Source of the DNA: Hymenobacter sp. BT559
GTDB lineage: Bacteria > Bacteroidota > Bacteroidia > Cytophagales > Hymenobacteraceae
Assembly (NCBI RefSeq): GCF_016427535.1
Contig: NZ_JAELXV010000001.1
Span: 62,001 to 126,000 of the forward strand
Reading direction: 5' to 3'
Length of the DNA stretch: 64,000 bases
The position numbers and the translations under genes are program-made. Position 1 is the first letter of the stretch; each line of letters starts with the position of its first letter. Positions 33,386 through 42,528 of this stretch are shown in pieces. The notes beneath the pieces were generated by a model that saw only the letters and a program-made list of their open reading frames with translations, did no database searches and was not told where the DNA came from.

Positions 33386-34323
33386 AGGCGCGAGCTAGTT
33401 GGATAGCTCAACGGGCTGAGCGCTTGCAGTGGTATGCACCCACTAGCTTTCTGCGGCAACTGCCTGTCGAGGCGCAGCAATTAGGACATGGCACTGGTGC
33501 TGCTGCCCGCTTTGGCAAGCACCCACACGAAGAAATAGTGCCAATGGCAGGTACTGATGGGCAGTGGCTACTTCAATTGCTGCCTTGGGATACCGAATTT
33601 TTTGGCACTGCTACCTACCGGCTATTTACAGGGTTGTTTCCGGCAGCCGCCGCTCCTGGCTACCTTGCCCAGGCGGCGGCTGCGCTGCGAGCCGAGCTGG
33701 CGCAGCGCGGGCCGTTTTATGCTTTTGGGGTGATACCCGCCGAGGATACCGCGCTGCTACAAGCCCTCACGGGTGGTGGTTGGCAACTGGTAGAAACTCG
33801 GCTTAACTTCTACCGCCCTACAAGCGAGCCCTTGCTGCTGCCCCCAACTCAGGTGCGGCTGGCAGAGCGGGCTGAAGCTGCTCATATTGGGCAGGTGTCG
33901 GCCGCGGCCCGCAATGAGTTTGACCGTTTTCACGCCGACCCCTGGTTTGGGCCAGAGCGGGCGGCCGCTATGCTAGCCCGCTATGCCGAAGCAGCCGTAG
34001 CAGGCAGCTATGCCGATGCCGTGCTGGTGCCCAATGAGCCGGGCCTACCCGTTGATTCGTTTCTGGCAATTGGCGATACGCCGGCCGACCCAGCTCAGCC
34101 AGGTAGTGGCTCGTCGCGGGTGCTGCTCACGGCTGTTGGACCTCAAAACCGGGGTTGGCACATCAAGCTGGTGGCTGAAACCGTGCGACGAGCCGCCACT
34201 CTGGAGCTGCCTCAAGTGCTGATGACTACGCAGGTCACCAACCGGGCAGTGTTTCGCACCTGCGAAAAGCTAGGATTTCGGCTAGGAAGCACTACGCACG
34301 TACTGGCTTGCCACGGCGGGTAG
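33370..34323 (+). CDS. GNAT acetyltransferase, WecD/RffC-like
   Basis: A 317-residue protein with an N-terminal region like that of dTDP-fucosamine acetyltransferase (LLPWDTEFFGTATYRLF) and a GNAT core (VSAAARNEFDRFHADPWFGPERA at about 175-197, then the acetyl-CoA strand-loop near VGPQNRGWHIKLVAETVR). WecD acetylates a dTDP-aminosugar; with the two preceding genes it should finish a dTDP-acetamido-dideoxyhexose. It overlaps the isomerase gene by 16 bases. The substrate assignment rests on context. Confidence 0.8.
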   Translation: MAASVEARASWIAQRAERLQWYAPTSFLRQLPVEAQQLGHGTGAAARFGKHPHEEIVPMAGTDGQWLLQLLPWDTEFFGTATYRLFTGLFPAAAAPGYLAQAAAALRAELAQRGPFYAFGVIPAEDTALLQALTGGGWQLVETRLNFYRPTSEPLLLPPTQVRLAERAEAAHIGQVSAAARNEFDRFHADPWFGPERAAAMLARYAEAAVAGSYADAVLVPNEPGLPVDSFLAIGDTPADPAQPGSGSSRVLLTAVGPQNRGWHIKLVAETVRRAATLELPQVLMTTQVTNRAVFRTCEKLGFRLGSTTHVLACHGG

Positions 34324-34431
34324 AGTACTCGCTGTTAAGTTACCCTTTTTGGAAAATCGAATTATTACTAATTAACCGGCCCGGCGTTTTTATGGGCTGC
34401 ACGACCTTAGTTAGATTATACAAGTAGTATT

Positions 34432-35382
34432 ATGGCTAATAATAACTTGCCACTAGTCAGCATCGGTGTCGCATCGTATAATAATTCGGCATATATAGTT
34501 GAAACGCTTGATAGTATCCGACTGCAGACTTATTCCAACTGGGAATTAATAGTGGTTGATGATGCCTCGACCGATAATTCGATTACCCTGATTTCGAATT
34601 GGTTTAAGGCTCATCCTGAAGTAAACGGCTGCTTGTTGGTAAATGACCATAATAGAGGTATATGCCATACTTTTAATCGTTTTCTAACCCAGGCTCGCGG
34701 CCAGTACATTTCCATTATTGGGTCCGATGATTTGTTTTTGCCAAGCAAGCTTACCACTCAAGTTGCGCTGCTAGAAGCAGCCCCCGCCACCGTAGGCGTA
34801 GTCTTTAGCGACCTGAGTAAGATTGATGCTGCTGGCAATGTCATTATACCATCGGTATACGATACAGGCCAGATTAGACCATTCTCGGGCAATGTATGGC
34901 TGGAGATGCTTAATACCAATTTTCTAGGGGCGATGACTGTGCTCATTCGCCGCAGGTGCATTGACCAAATTGGTTTGTTCGATGAGAACCTAGCTTATGA
35001 AGATTGGGATATGTGGCTGCGTATCTCCCGCGAATTTGACTTCCTGTACCAGCCTGAAATTACTTGCCACTACCGTGTACACGGTAATTCAGTGTTGCAC
35101 CGCCGCCGGGCGACTATTATCGACAGCAGCCTTCGCCTGCTGCAAAAACACTTAGGCGTGAGCCCGGCTGGCGACACCATTATTGCCCGGCACCTGCGGG
35201 AATTCTCGGAACAGCTATACCTACTGGGTAGCCCCGAGAGTGTGTACTGGCTGGACCGTAGCTGGCAGCAGAACCGACACTGGCGGGGGTGGGCTATCCT
35301 GACGGCCGCGCGCCTGGGCATCTCGCCTGCCTTGGTAACCAAGGCATTTGGCGGGTTGAAAAAACTGACCGGCCGCGCCTAA
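34432..35382 (+). CDS. Family 2 glycosyltransferase
   Basis: A 316-residue GT-A enzyme: VSIGVASYNNSAYIVETLDSI, VVDDASTDNSI, and SIIGSDDLFLPSKL carrying the acidic donor-binding residues, then EDWDMWLRIS. No membrane helix. It adds one sugar in the cytoplasmic assembly of the repeat or chain; donor unknown. It follows the aminosugar genes after a 108-base AT-rich gap. Confidence 0.88.
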   Translation: MANNNLPLVSIGVASYNNSAYIVETLDSIRLQTYSNWELIVVDDASTDNSITLISNWFKAHPEVNGCLLVNDHNRGICHTFNRFLTQARGQYISIIGSDDLFLPSKLTTQVALLEAAPATVGVVFSDLSKIDAAGNVIIPSVYDTGQIRPFSGNVWLEMLNTNFLGAMTVLIRRRCIDQIGLFDENLAYEDWDMWLRISREFDFLYQPEITCHYRVHGNSVLHRRRATIIDSSLRLLQKHLGVSPAGDTIIARHLREFSEQLYLLGSPESVYWLDRSWQQNRHWRGWAILTAARLGISPALVTKAFGGLKKLTGRA

Positions 35383-35414
35383 GCTAGCGCGGCGTACTAG
35401 CTTTTGCGTAATCT

Positions 35415-36611
35415 ATGCCTACTATTCGGGGAGTTCGCTTTCGGCTGTCCACCGCCCTGCACCAGGTGGCCAACAAACTATTTGTGCCGCTGGGTGGCGG
35501 CTCTATCCGTGACATTGGCCAGGAGCAGCTAGGTCCCCAGGCCAAGCGGGCACTCATCGTGTACGTGCTGCACGTGATACCCTACTATGTGGCTGGCAAG
35601 CTCGAAAGCGCGCCCATGCTCAATGAGCACTCTATGTATTGGGAAACCGCTGAGATGGTGCGCCAGCTCAACGAGCGGGGTTATGTAGTAGATTTCTATG
35701 ATGTGCATTGCCCAGAGTCGATAGCTTGGGCGCGCTACGAAGTAGCGTTTGTGCAGAGCGACCGGCTAGCCGAGTGCCCACCAAAGCTGCCCGTGAAGAA
35801 AGTATTCTACTGTACCGAAAACTACTGGGCTTTCCAAAATATAGCCGAGCTAAACCGCATGCGGGCATTCCATCAGCGCACAGGCATTTGGGTACGGCCC
35901 GAGCGGCAGACGCGGGTGAGCTTCTCCGACGAGCATGCCGACCATATAACCCTGCTAGGCACTCCGTTTCAGCAGAGGCTATATAATACCCGGCCCGAAC
36001 GGCACTACCTAGATATTTCGGTAGCCGCCGTGCCGGTGCATGTGCCCAAGAATATAGCGGTGGCCCGTGCCAACTACCTGTGGTTGGGCAGTGGGGGAGC
36101 GGTGCTCAAGGGCCTAGATTTAGCGGTAGAGGCCTTTTTGCAAATGCCGGAAGCCCACCTCTACATTGCGGGTGCTATTGAGCGCGAGCCGCGCCTGTGG
36201 CAGTGGCTGAAGCCGCTGCTCGACGCCCACCCCAACCTGCACTACCTAGGCTGGGTGGATGTAGCTACGCCGGCCTTTGCTAAGGTGGCCAATAATTGCC
36301 TGGGCGTGGTGTACCCTAGCGCCTCGGAGGGCGGGGGGGGCGCAGTGGCTCAGCTGCTTCATTTCGGGTTGTTGCCCATCGTCACGCAGACGGCCACCGT
36401 ACGGGCGGCATCGTTGGGATTCGAAATAGAGAGCCAGGAACCAAACGAGATAATAAGCGCCATTCGGCAGCACGTGCGTACCCTGTTGGCCATGCCAGCT
36501 GCTGACTTGGCCGAACGTTCGGGAGCCGTGCAGGCCTACGCGGCGGCGCATCATACCCGGCCGGCCTACGCCGCCAGCTTTGCTCGCTTGCTCGACCACC
36601 TAGCGCTGTAG
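35415..36611 (+). CDS. Glycosyltransferase, family 4-like (GT-B)
   Basis: A 398-residue protein whose C-terminal half has the GT-B pattern: LWLGSGGAVLKGLDLAVEAF, LYIAGAIE, LHYLGWVDV and VVYPSASEGGGGAVAQLLHFGLLPIV, where the family normally has E-x7-E. The N-terminal half is less typical. Probably cytoplasmic or membrane-associated, adding a sugar during chain assembly. Confidence 0.78.
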   Translation: MPTIRGVRFRLSTALHQVANKLFVPLGGGSIRDIGQEQLGPQAKRALIVYVLHVIPYYVAGKLESAPMLNEHSMYWETAEMVRQLNERGYVVDFYDVHCPESIAWARYEVAFVQSDRLAECPPKLPVKKVFYCTENYWAFQNIAELNRMRAFHQRTGIWVRPERQTRVSFSDEHADHITLLGTPFQQRLYNTRPERHYLDISVAAVPVHVPKNIAVARANYLWLGSGGAVLKGLDLAVEAFLQMPEAHLYIAGAIEREPRLWQWLKPLLDAHPNLHYLGWVDVATPAFAKVANNCLGVVYPSASEGGGGAVAQLLHFGLLPIVTQTATVRAASLGFEIESQEPNEIISAIRQHVRTLLAMPAADLAERSGAVQAYAAAHHTRPAYAASFARLLDHLAL

Positions 36612-36634
36612 CCAGCGTATAAGTGGTCTGGTCG

Positions 36635-36642
36635 TACCTTTG
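36635..36642 (+). promoter_or_regulatory. -7 promoter box
   Basis: TACCTTTG, an exact -7 match, 46 bases before the ATG of the STELLO-like gene. It shows that a frame opening at 36623 is not the true start, since that would put the promoter inside the gene. Confidence 0.55.
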
Positions 36643-36688
36643 CGGCCGCTCAAGTTGTGCCGGCACCTCCGCTGGCCAGAAATACTTT

Positions 36689-37687
36689 ATGTCTGATACC
36701 TACGTCGTCATCACCTCCATTTTTGCCCCTACTAAGGCAGTAGACAAGATTGCCGCCATGCCCAACTACCGACTGGTAGTAGCAGGTGATAAAAAGTCGC
36801 CTACTGACTGGCAGGCCGACGGAGTAAAATATTTGTCGGTAGCTGACCAAGAGTCGCAGGGCTTCCGCATTAGTGAAAAGCTGCCTTTTAATCACTACGG
36901 GCGCAAAATGATGGGGTATCTGCACGCCATCCAAGCCGGTGCACAAGTGATTGTAGACACCGACGACGATAATATCCCTTACGATGGCTGGCAATTCCCG
37001 GCCTTTGAGGGAAGCTACCAAACCTCGCCGACTGGCAAGGGCTTTGTAAATATTTACAAAAACTTCACTAGCCATCATATCTGGCCCCGCGGATACCCGC
37101 TCGACCTGATACTGAATGATGAACACAACCTGAAGGACGCTGAGCTGACGCAAAGCAGCGCAAAAGTGGGCATCTGGCAAGGACTGGCTGACTCAGACCC
37201 CGATGTAGATGCCATCTACCGGCTGATTGATAATACGGAGATTTTCTTCGATAAGCGCGCGCCCATCGTGCTGGCCGAAGGCACGCTGTGCCCCTTCAAT
37301 TCGCAGAATACGGCTGTGCGCCGCGAGCTATTTGCGCTGCTGTATCTACCAGCTTACGTTACGTTCCGCTTCACCGACATTCTGCGCGGGCTAGTGGCTC
37401 AGCCCATCCTGTGGGCGCATGGCTACCGCCTAGGCTTTACCGAAGCCACCGTGCTGCAAGAGCGCAACCCGCACGACTACGTGAAGGACTTTGAGTCGGA
37501 GATTCCGTGCTACCTGACGCCTAACCGCGTAATTGCTGCTGTGCAGCGCGCTATCGACTCGGCCAATACGGTAGGGGAGAACCTGCGCCTGGCTTACGCC
37601 GAGTTGGCTAAGGAAAACATTGTGACGCAGCAAGAGCTAGAGCTGCTCGATTTGTGGCTGGCCGATGTGGCTGCCCTCACCGCTTAA
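36689..37687 (+). CDS. STELLO/DUF288-like glycosyltransferase
   Basis: A 332-residue protein with the features of DUF288/STELLO: a start like YVVITSIFAPTKAV, an ADP/UDP-type phrase NYRLVVAGDKKSPTDW, NHYGRKMMGYLHAIQAGA and the acidic cluster VDTDDDNIP (about residues 89-97). Plant STELLO proteins are Golgi glycosyltransferases needed for cellulose synthase assembly; bacterial members occur in surface-glycan loci with unproven activity. The start is the ATG after the -7 box at 36635. It is followed at 12 bases by a GT2 gene. Confidence 0.75.
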   Translation: MSDTYVVITSIFAPTKAVDKIAAMPNYRLVVAGDKKSPTDWQADGVKYLSVADQESQGFRISEKLPFNHYGRKMMGYLHAIQAGAQVIVDTDDDNIPYDGWQFPAFEGSYQTSPTGKGFVNIYKNFTSHHIWPRGYPLDLILNDEHNLKDAELTQSSAKVGIWQGLADSDPDVDAIYRLIDNTEIFFDKRAPIVLAEGTLCPFNSQNTAVRRELFALLYLPAYVTFRFTDILRGLVAQPILWAHGYRLGFTEATVLQERNPHDYVKDFESEIPCYLTPNRVIAAVQRAIDSANTVGENLRLAYAELAKENIVTQQELELLDLWLADVAALTA

Positions 37688-37699
37688 GTAGAGTTAGCC

Positions 37700-38671
37700 A
37701 TGCAGGAGTTTCCTTCCGTTTCCGTTGTTATTCCTTCCTGGAATCAAGGGCGATTTATCGGGCGCACTCTCGACAGTATTTTGAAGCAGGACTACCCCGG
37801 CTCGATTGAGATAATCGTGTCGGACGGGGGCTCGACCGACGAAACCGTAGAGGTGCTGAAAGGCTATGGCGACCGGCTTATCTGGTGGTCGGCTAAAGAC
37901 AAGGGCTTTGTAGATGCTGTGACCAAAGGCGTGGCGCGGGCTACCGGCGAAATTCTGGCTGTGCAAAGCTCCGACGACTACTATTTGCCGGGCGCCTTTC
38001 GCGCCATGGCTGCCGCGTTTCAGCATTATCCAGAAGCTAGTTTTATTTCGGGTGGGGAGTACGCTATCGACCTGCAGGGCAACGTAGTAAGCAGCAGCAA
38101 TCCTGGCGGGGAGATTACGCCCCGCAGCATTCTGTTTAGCACGGTGCCGCCGCAACACGCGACTTTCGTGAAGCGTCGGTTTTTTGAAGAAACTGGGGGC
38201 ATGCGCCGCGAGGTAGATATGTGCGCCGATATCGACCAGTGGTACCGGGTGGCACACTTGGCCCCCGGCCACTACATCACGGAGATGCTGGCCGTATATC
38301 AGCTGCACCCTGACCAGCGGACCGTGACGAGCGATAAGTGGTACCCGAACCTAGTGAAGATGGTGGAGCTATGTGAGCAGGAGCCTCGCTATGGCCAGCA
38401 GTTTCGCCTCACGGAGGAAGAGCGCCGCAACCTGTATACCTACTGGGAAATTAACTGGACCGGCAAACGTGACATGGCCGCGGCCCGCCCGATTGCGTTT
38501 TCTAAACTGATGGGCTTGCTTAGCTACAGCCCTCGTACTCGCCGCATGATACTGGGCGCCAGCATTAATCCGATGTTGAAGAAGCTCGTTCCGGGTGGCC
38601 TACTACGTACCATGCAGCCCGTGGCGCCGGCCAGTGCCTCCCAGCCTGACCTAGATTGGTGGAAAAAATAG
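37700..38671 (+). CDS. Family 2 glycosyltransferase
   Basis: A 323-residue GT2 enzyme: VSVVIPSWNQGRFIGRTLDSIL, IVSDGGSTDETVEVL, and the acidic QSSDDYYLPGAF, then QHATFVKRRFF and DMCADIDQWYRV. The opening resembles GT2 enzymes of the WcaA type that act in exopolysaccharide assembly. Twelve bases separate it from the STELLO-like gene. A 364-base gap follows. Confidence 0.88.
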   Translation: MQEFPSVSVVIPSWNQGRFIGRTLDSILKQDYPGSIEIIVSDGGSTDETVEVLKGYGDRLIWWSAKDKGFVDAVTKGVARATGEILAVQSSDDYYLPGAFRAMAAAFQHYPEASFISGGEYAIDLQGNVVSSSNPGGEITPRSILFSTVPPQHATFVKRRFFEETGGMRREVDMCADIDQWYRVAHLAPGHYITEMLAVYQLHPDQRTVTSDKWYPNLVKMVELCEQEPRYGQQFRLTEEERRNLYTYWEINWTGKRDMAAARPIAFSKLMGLLSYSPRTRRMILGASINPMLKKLVPGGLLRTMQPVAPASASQPDLDWWKK

Positions 38672-39035
38672 GAGTAGAAGTTATCTCCCTAGGGTGAATT
38701 TTTCCTCCAGTGGGATAAGATATCCTTATGACCAGTAATGGTCTTGTTGAAGGAGTGAGTACTTATGCTTTATTGAGATGAGATGCCTAATACCTTTAGT
38801 TAGGTAGCATAGTATCAGTACAGTATACTTCGTAGCTAATCCAGACGCTAAGTATACTAGGTCATCTTGCAGCTCTTACTGTGCTTCTCTTAGCGAACAG
38901 ATAAAACCAGACCTTTGCAAGTGCCTTGCAAAATCTTGCTGAGGTTAGTTCTTTGTTGATAGAAACAATAAGTGTAATTAATTCTTGGGTACTTAATAGA
39001 TTTGTAACTGACTGACTTTGCACTTGGCACCACTT
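38672..39035. other. AT-rich intergenic region before the GDP-fucose synthase gene
   Basis: No gene is supported. AGTATACTT and AAGTATACT, facing each other between about 38825 and 38859, could form a short hairpin. No exact TAnnTTTG box was found. Confidence 0.5.
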
Positions 39036-39962
39036 ATGGAAAAAGACGCTAAAATCTACATTGCGGGCCACCGCGGAATGGTGGGCTCGGCCATGTTGCG
39101 CCGCTTACAACAAGCCGGATTCACCAATTTTGTGACCCGAACTTCCAGCGAGCTGGACTTGCGCAGCCAGCAGGCGGTGGCTGATTTTTTTGCGGAAGAA
39201 AAACCGGACTATGTAGTTCTGGCCGCGGCCAAGGTAGGGGGTATCAATGCCAATAACATCTATCGGGGAGAGTTTCTGTACGATAACCTGATGATTCAGA
39301 ACAACGTGATTCACTCTTCCTACCTGAATGGGGTGAAGAAATTGTTGTTTTTAGGTTCATCGTGCATTTACCCCAAGATGGCGCCGCAGCCGTTGCAGGA
39401 GAATGCCCTGCTGACGGGAGAACTGGAAAGCACCAACGAGCCTTACGCCATTGCCAAGATTGCGGGCATCAAGCTTTGTGATGCTTACCGGAGCCAGTAT
39501 GGCTGCAACTATATCTCGGCCATGCCCACTAACCTATATGGCCCGCACGACAACTACGACCTTAAGAACTCGCACGTGCTGCCAGCCTTGCTGCGCAAGT
39601 TTCACGAGGCGAAAGAAGCCGGGGTGCCGGAGGTAGAAGTATGGGGCACGGGTACGCCGCGCCGCGAATTTCTACACGTGGACGACCTAGCCGATGCTTG
39701 CTACTGGCTGCTCGAAAACTACAACGAGCCCGGCCTGGTAAATGTGGGCACGGGTACCGACCTCAGCATCCGCGAGCTGGCCGAGCTGGTGCAGCGCACC
39801 GTGGGTTACGAAGGCAGCATTCGCTTCAACTCCGACTATCCGGATGGCACTCCCCGCAAGCTTATGGATGTGAGCAAGCTCGCTAGCCACGGCTGGAAGG
39901 CTACTATCGGGTTGGAAGAAGGGGTAGCTGCTGTGTATGAAGGGGCATTCCACCAAGTGTAG
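39036..39962 (+). CDS. fcl: GDP-L-fucose synthase
   Basis: The epimerase-reductase that converts GDP-4-keto-6-deoxymannose to GDP-L-fucose. The 308 residues show the NADP site [11 protein letters not shown] (about 8-18), LGSSCIYP, the catalytic YAIAK (Tyr137, Lys141) and [13 protein letters not shown]. The ATG at 39036 is chosen because upstream TTG residues precede the conserved start. It would act after Gmd, which lies 11.6 kb downstream instead of next door. Confidence 0.95.
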   Translation: MEKDAKIYIAGHRGMVGSAMLRRLQQAGFTNFVTRTSSELDLRSQQAVADFFAEEKPDYVVLAAAKVGGINANNIYRGEFLYDNLMIQNNVIHSSYLNGVKKLLFLGSSCIYPKMAPQPLQENALLTGELESTNEPYAIAKIAGIKLCDAYRSQYGCNYISAMPTNLYGPHDNYDLKNSHVLPALLRKFHEAKEAGVPEVEVWGTGTPRREFLHVDDLADACYWLLENYNEPGLVNVGTGTDLSIRELAELVQRTVGYEGSIRFNSDYPDGTPRKLMDVSKLASHGWKATIGLEEGVAAVYEGAFHQV

Positions 39963-40331
39963 CTCTTAGGAGCCTTCCTTTGCGAAAAGGAAGCTCCCTA
40001 GGTGGTAGTATACTAGAGCTTGCGAGCCAAGCGTTAAAGGGCTTATCTAAGCCGAGAAACAGCAGGTGTGAGAGGAATTAGTTCTTAGAGCTAATTCCTC
40101 CCTGCTCTAGCAAAGCCAATATTTGCTGGTGCAGGTGTGAGCTTTAACCGGCTTCACCAATTAAATTTCACTTGTTATTCTGCAGATATTCGCCGCCTTG
40201 TACAGCGTGGCGATGTATTGAAATCTAGTACGCGAGCAGCGAGTCTAGATTAACTTATTAAGTCTTCTTTGGCAAGTTCTGTATTCGAAAGAATAAGGTT
40301 ACGCTGCTATTGTGAGAGAAGCTTTCAACTT
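39963..40331. other. Intergenic region between fcl and the ABC exporter
   Basis: A hairpin at 39968-39998 (GGAGCCTTCCTTT against AAAGGAAGCTCC, one bulge) is a probable terminator of fcl without a T run. A second stem pairs GAGGAATTAG with CTAATTCCTC near 40072-40100. No gene is supported. Confidence 0.55.
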
Positions 40332-41231
40332 ATGCAGCCAGCAGAGTATACCAAAGCAGTAGGAGCGGGAGCAACTGCAACAACAGGCCAGGAAGATGGC
40401 TGGACGGAGATAATAGAGCCGCGTACTCGCCTGCTTGACTTAGGCCTCAAGGATGTGTGGCGATACCGTGACCTGGTGATGCTGTTTGTGCAGCGTGACT
40501 TCGTTTCGACCTACAAGCAGACGGTGTTGGGACCCATCTGGTTTTTTATTCAGCCGTTACTTACTACTATCACTTACATGATAGTGTTTGGAAACATTGC
40601 TAAAATTCCTACTGATGGGTTGCCTCAGTTGCCCTTTTATTTAGCGGGCATCACCATCTGGAATTACTTCGCCCAAACGTTAGGAGCTACTTCTACTGTA
40701 TTTACAGCTAATGCCGCAATTTTTGGCAAGGTGTATTTTCCTCGCCTGACGATGCCACTGTCGATTGTTATCTCCAATCTAGTGCGCTTTGGTATTCAGT
40801 TTGGTCTCTTTTTGGTCATATGGGGCTACTATTTGGTAAGCGGCAATAGCTTGCATCCCAACCTTTATATACTGCTAACGCCGATATTACTCCTGCTGAT
40901 GGGATTATTATCACTAGGCTTAGGCATGATTTTCAGCTCCATGACTACCAAGTACCGCGACCTAGGTATGCTACTTGGATTTGGAGTGCAGCTACTCATG
41001 TATGCTACACCAGTCATTTACCCTCTTTCGCGGTTGCCACTAAAGTACAAGCCGTATATTTTGGCTAACCCGCTCAGCTCTATTGTGGAAACCTTTCGTT
41101 TCGCTTTCTTGGGCTCTGGGTCATTTAGCTGGTTGAACCTAGGATACAGCACAGCTATTACAATAGCCGTCCTGCTAGTGGGTACCATTGCATTCAATAA
41201 AGTAGAAAAGAGTTTTACCGATACCGTATAG
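40332..41231 (+). CDS. wzm: Polysaccharide ABC exporter permease (Wzm family)
   Basis: A 299-residue inner-membrane protein of the ABC-2 polysaccharide export family with six predicted membrane helices. The cytoplasmic start contains VWRYRDLVMLFVQRDFVSTYKQTVLGPIW, the signature of Wzm/TagG permeases. It pairs with the ATPase that starts 32 bases after its stop, so together they should move an undecaprenyl-linked polysaccharide to the periplasm. The ATG at 40332 is preferred to a distant TTG because that extension is AT-rich and unlike the family. Confidence 0.93.
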   Translation: MQPAEYTKAVGAGATATTGQEDGWTEIIEPRTRLLDLGLKDVWRYRDLVMLFVQRDFVSTYKQTVLGPIWFFIQPLLTTITYMIVFGNIAKIPTDGLPQLPFYLAGITIWNYFAQTLGATSTVFTANAAIFGKVYFPRLTMPLSIVISNLVRFGIQFGLFLVIWGYYLVSGNSLHPNLYILLTPILLLLMGLLSLGLGMIFSSMTTKYRDLGMLLGFGVQLLMYATPVIYPLSRLPLKYKPYILANPLSSIVETFRFAFLGSGSFSWLNLGYSTAITIAVLLVGTIAFNKVEKSFTDTV

Positions 41232-41263
41232 CGGGCGGGCACAGGTGTTTATCTTTTGTAGAT

Positions 41264-42514
41264 ATGAGTAGTAATGTTGCTATCAAAGTAGAAGGCCTAG
41301 GCAAGTTATACCGCTTAGGAGAAGTTGGTACTGGCACACTCAGCCAAGATTTAAGCCGTACTTGGGCTCGCTTACGTGGAAAGGAAGACCCTTTTGCTAT
41401 AATTGGCGAGACTAATGACCGAACGACTAAAGGACAAAGCGATTTTGTGTGGTCGTTAAAAGATGTCGATTTTGAGGTGAAGAAAGGAGAAGTACTCGGT
41501 ATCATTGGCCGTAATGGTGCCGGTAAATCGACGCTACTCAAGATTTTGTCGAAAGTGACAGCTCCGACTACTGGTAACATAAAAGTTCGGGGACGCATTG
41601 CTTCATTGCTAGAAGTAGGTACTGGCTTTCATCCCGAATTAACAGGCCGTGAAAATATCTTTTTGAATGGAGCTATTCTAGGCATGACAAAGGCCGAAAT
41701 TCGAAGTAAATTCGATGAAATAGTAGATTTTTCCGGGGTAGAGCGCTACATTGATACGCCTGTAAAGCGTTATAGTAGTGGAATGTATGTGCGTTTAGCT
41801 TTCGCCGTAGCAGCTTTTCTAGAGCCAGAAATATTAATTGTGGATGAGGTACTAGCAGTAGGCGATGCTGAATTTCAGAAGAAGTGTTTAGGGCGCATGA
41901 AGGATGTAAGCGATAAGGACGGTCGTACGGTACTTTTCGTTAGTCATAACTTACAAGCTGTGTCTTCATTATGCACGCACGGAGTGTATTTGCAATATGG
42001 GCAAGTGAAGTCTGATGGAGAAATTAATAAAGTTATACAGGACTATTCTGGTGACAAAGGTGTAAAGTATTCGAAACAAGTTAAGATAGTGAGCGAGGGT
42101 AAAAGGGCTTGGCTTGTTGATGTTAAGTGTAACAGTATAGATGATAATGATTTTAAGTCAGGAGCTTCATCTTTGATAGAAATCGATGTTATGTCTTTGG
42201 AAGAGATAAATAATGTGAATATTGGTATAGGGTTTAATAATTCCAATGATTATAGGGTTTTTACATTGTATAGTAAATTTAAATCGAAATCATATAATTT
42301 AGTTAAGGGGGTAAATAAAATTTATTGTGAAACATCTAGTTTGCCGCTATTTCCGGGATTATACAATTTAGAGGTCTTTATCGGTAGTGATTACGAAACC
42401 TTAGATTACTATGACAAAGGCTTACAAATAGAAGTGGAACATAATTTCAATATTAGCTATATGCATGTAGATTCCACACATGGTGATGTGTTGGTAGAGC
42501 AAAACTGGAAATAA
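41264..42514 (+). CDS. wzt: Polysaccharide ABC exporter ATPase with C-terminal glycan-binding domain (Wzt family)
   Basis: A 416-residue two-domain protein. The ATPase shows Walker A GRNGAGKST (about 82-90), the signature YSSGMYVRLAFAVAAF (about 169-184) and Walker B ILIVDEVLAVGD. The C-terminal domain (from about residue 265) is a beta-rich module of the Wzt_C kind, which in E. coli O8/O9a binds the capped end of the chain before export. Base composition changes inside the gene: the ATPase part is like its neighbours, while the C-terminal part is very AT-rich, pointing to a swapped domain. A methyltransferase gene follows after 14 bases. Confidence 0.92.
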   Translation: MSSNVAIKVEGLGKLYRLGEVGTGTLSQDLSRTWARLRGKEDPFAIIGETNDRTTKGQSDFVWSLKDVDFEVKKGEVLGIIGRNGAGKSTLLKILSKVTAPTTGNIKVRGRIASLLEVGTGFHPELTGRENIFLNGAILGMTKAEIRSKFDEIVDFSGVERYIDTPVKRYSSGMYVRLAFAVAAFLEPEILIVDEVLAVGDAEFQKKCLGRMKDVSDKDGRTVLFVSHNLQAVSSLCTHGVYLQYGQVKSDGEINKVIQDYSGDKGVKYSKQVKIVSEGKRAWLVDVKCNSIDDNDFKSGASSLIEIDVMSLEEINNVNIGIGFNNSNDYRVFTLYSKFKSKSYNLVKGVNKIYCETSSLPLFPGLYNLEVFIGSDYETLDYYDKGLQIEVEHNFNISYMHVDSTHGDVLVEQNWK

Positions 42515-42528
42515 CAAAGAAAGTCGCA

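Noticed and set aside
35415..36611. Possible frameshift or broken glycosyltransferase because the E-x7-E motif is altered
   Set aside because: The frame is intact over the full family length and the remaining GT-B features are present; the motif varies in several GT4-like groups.
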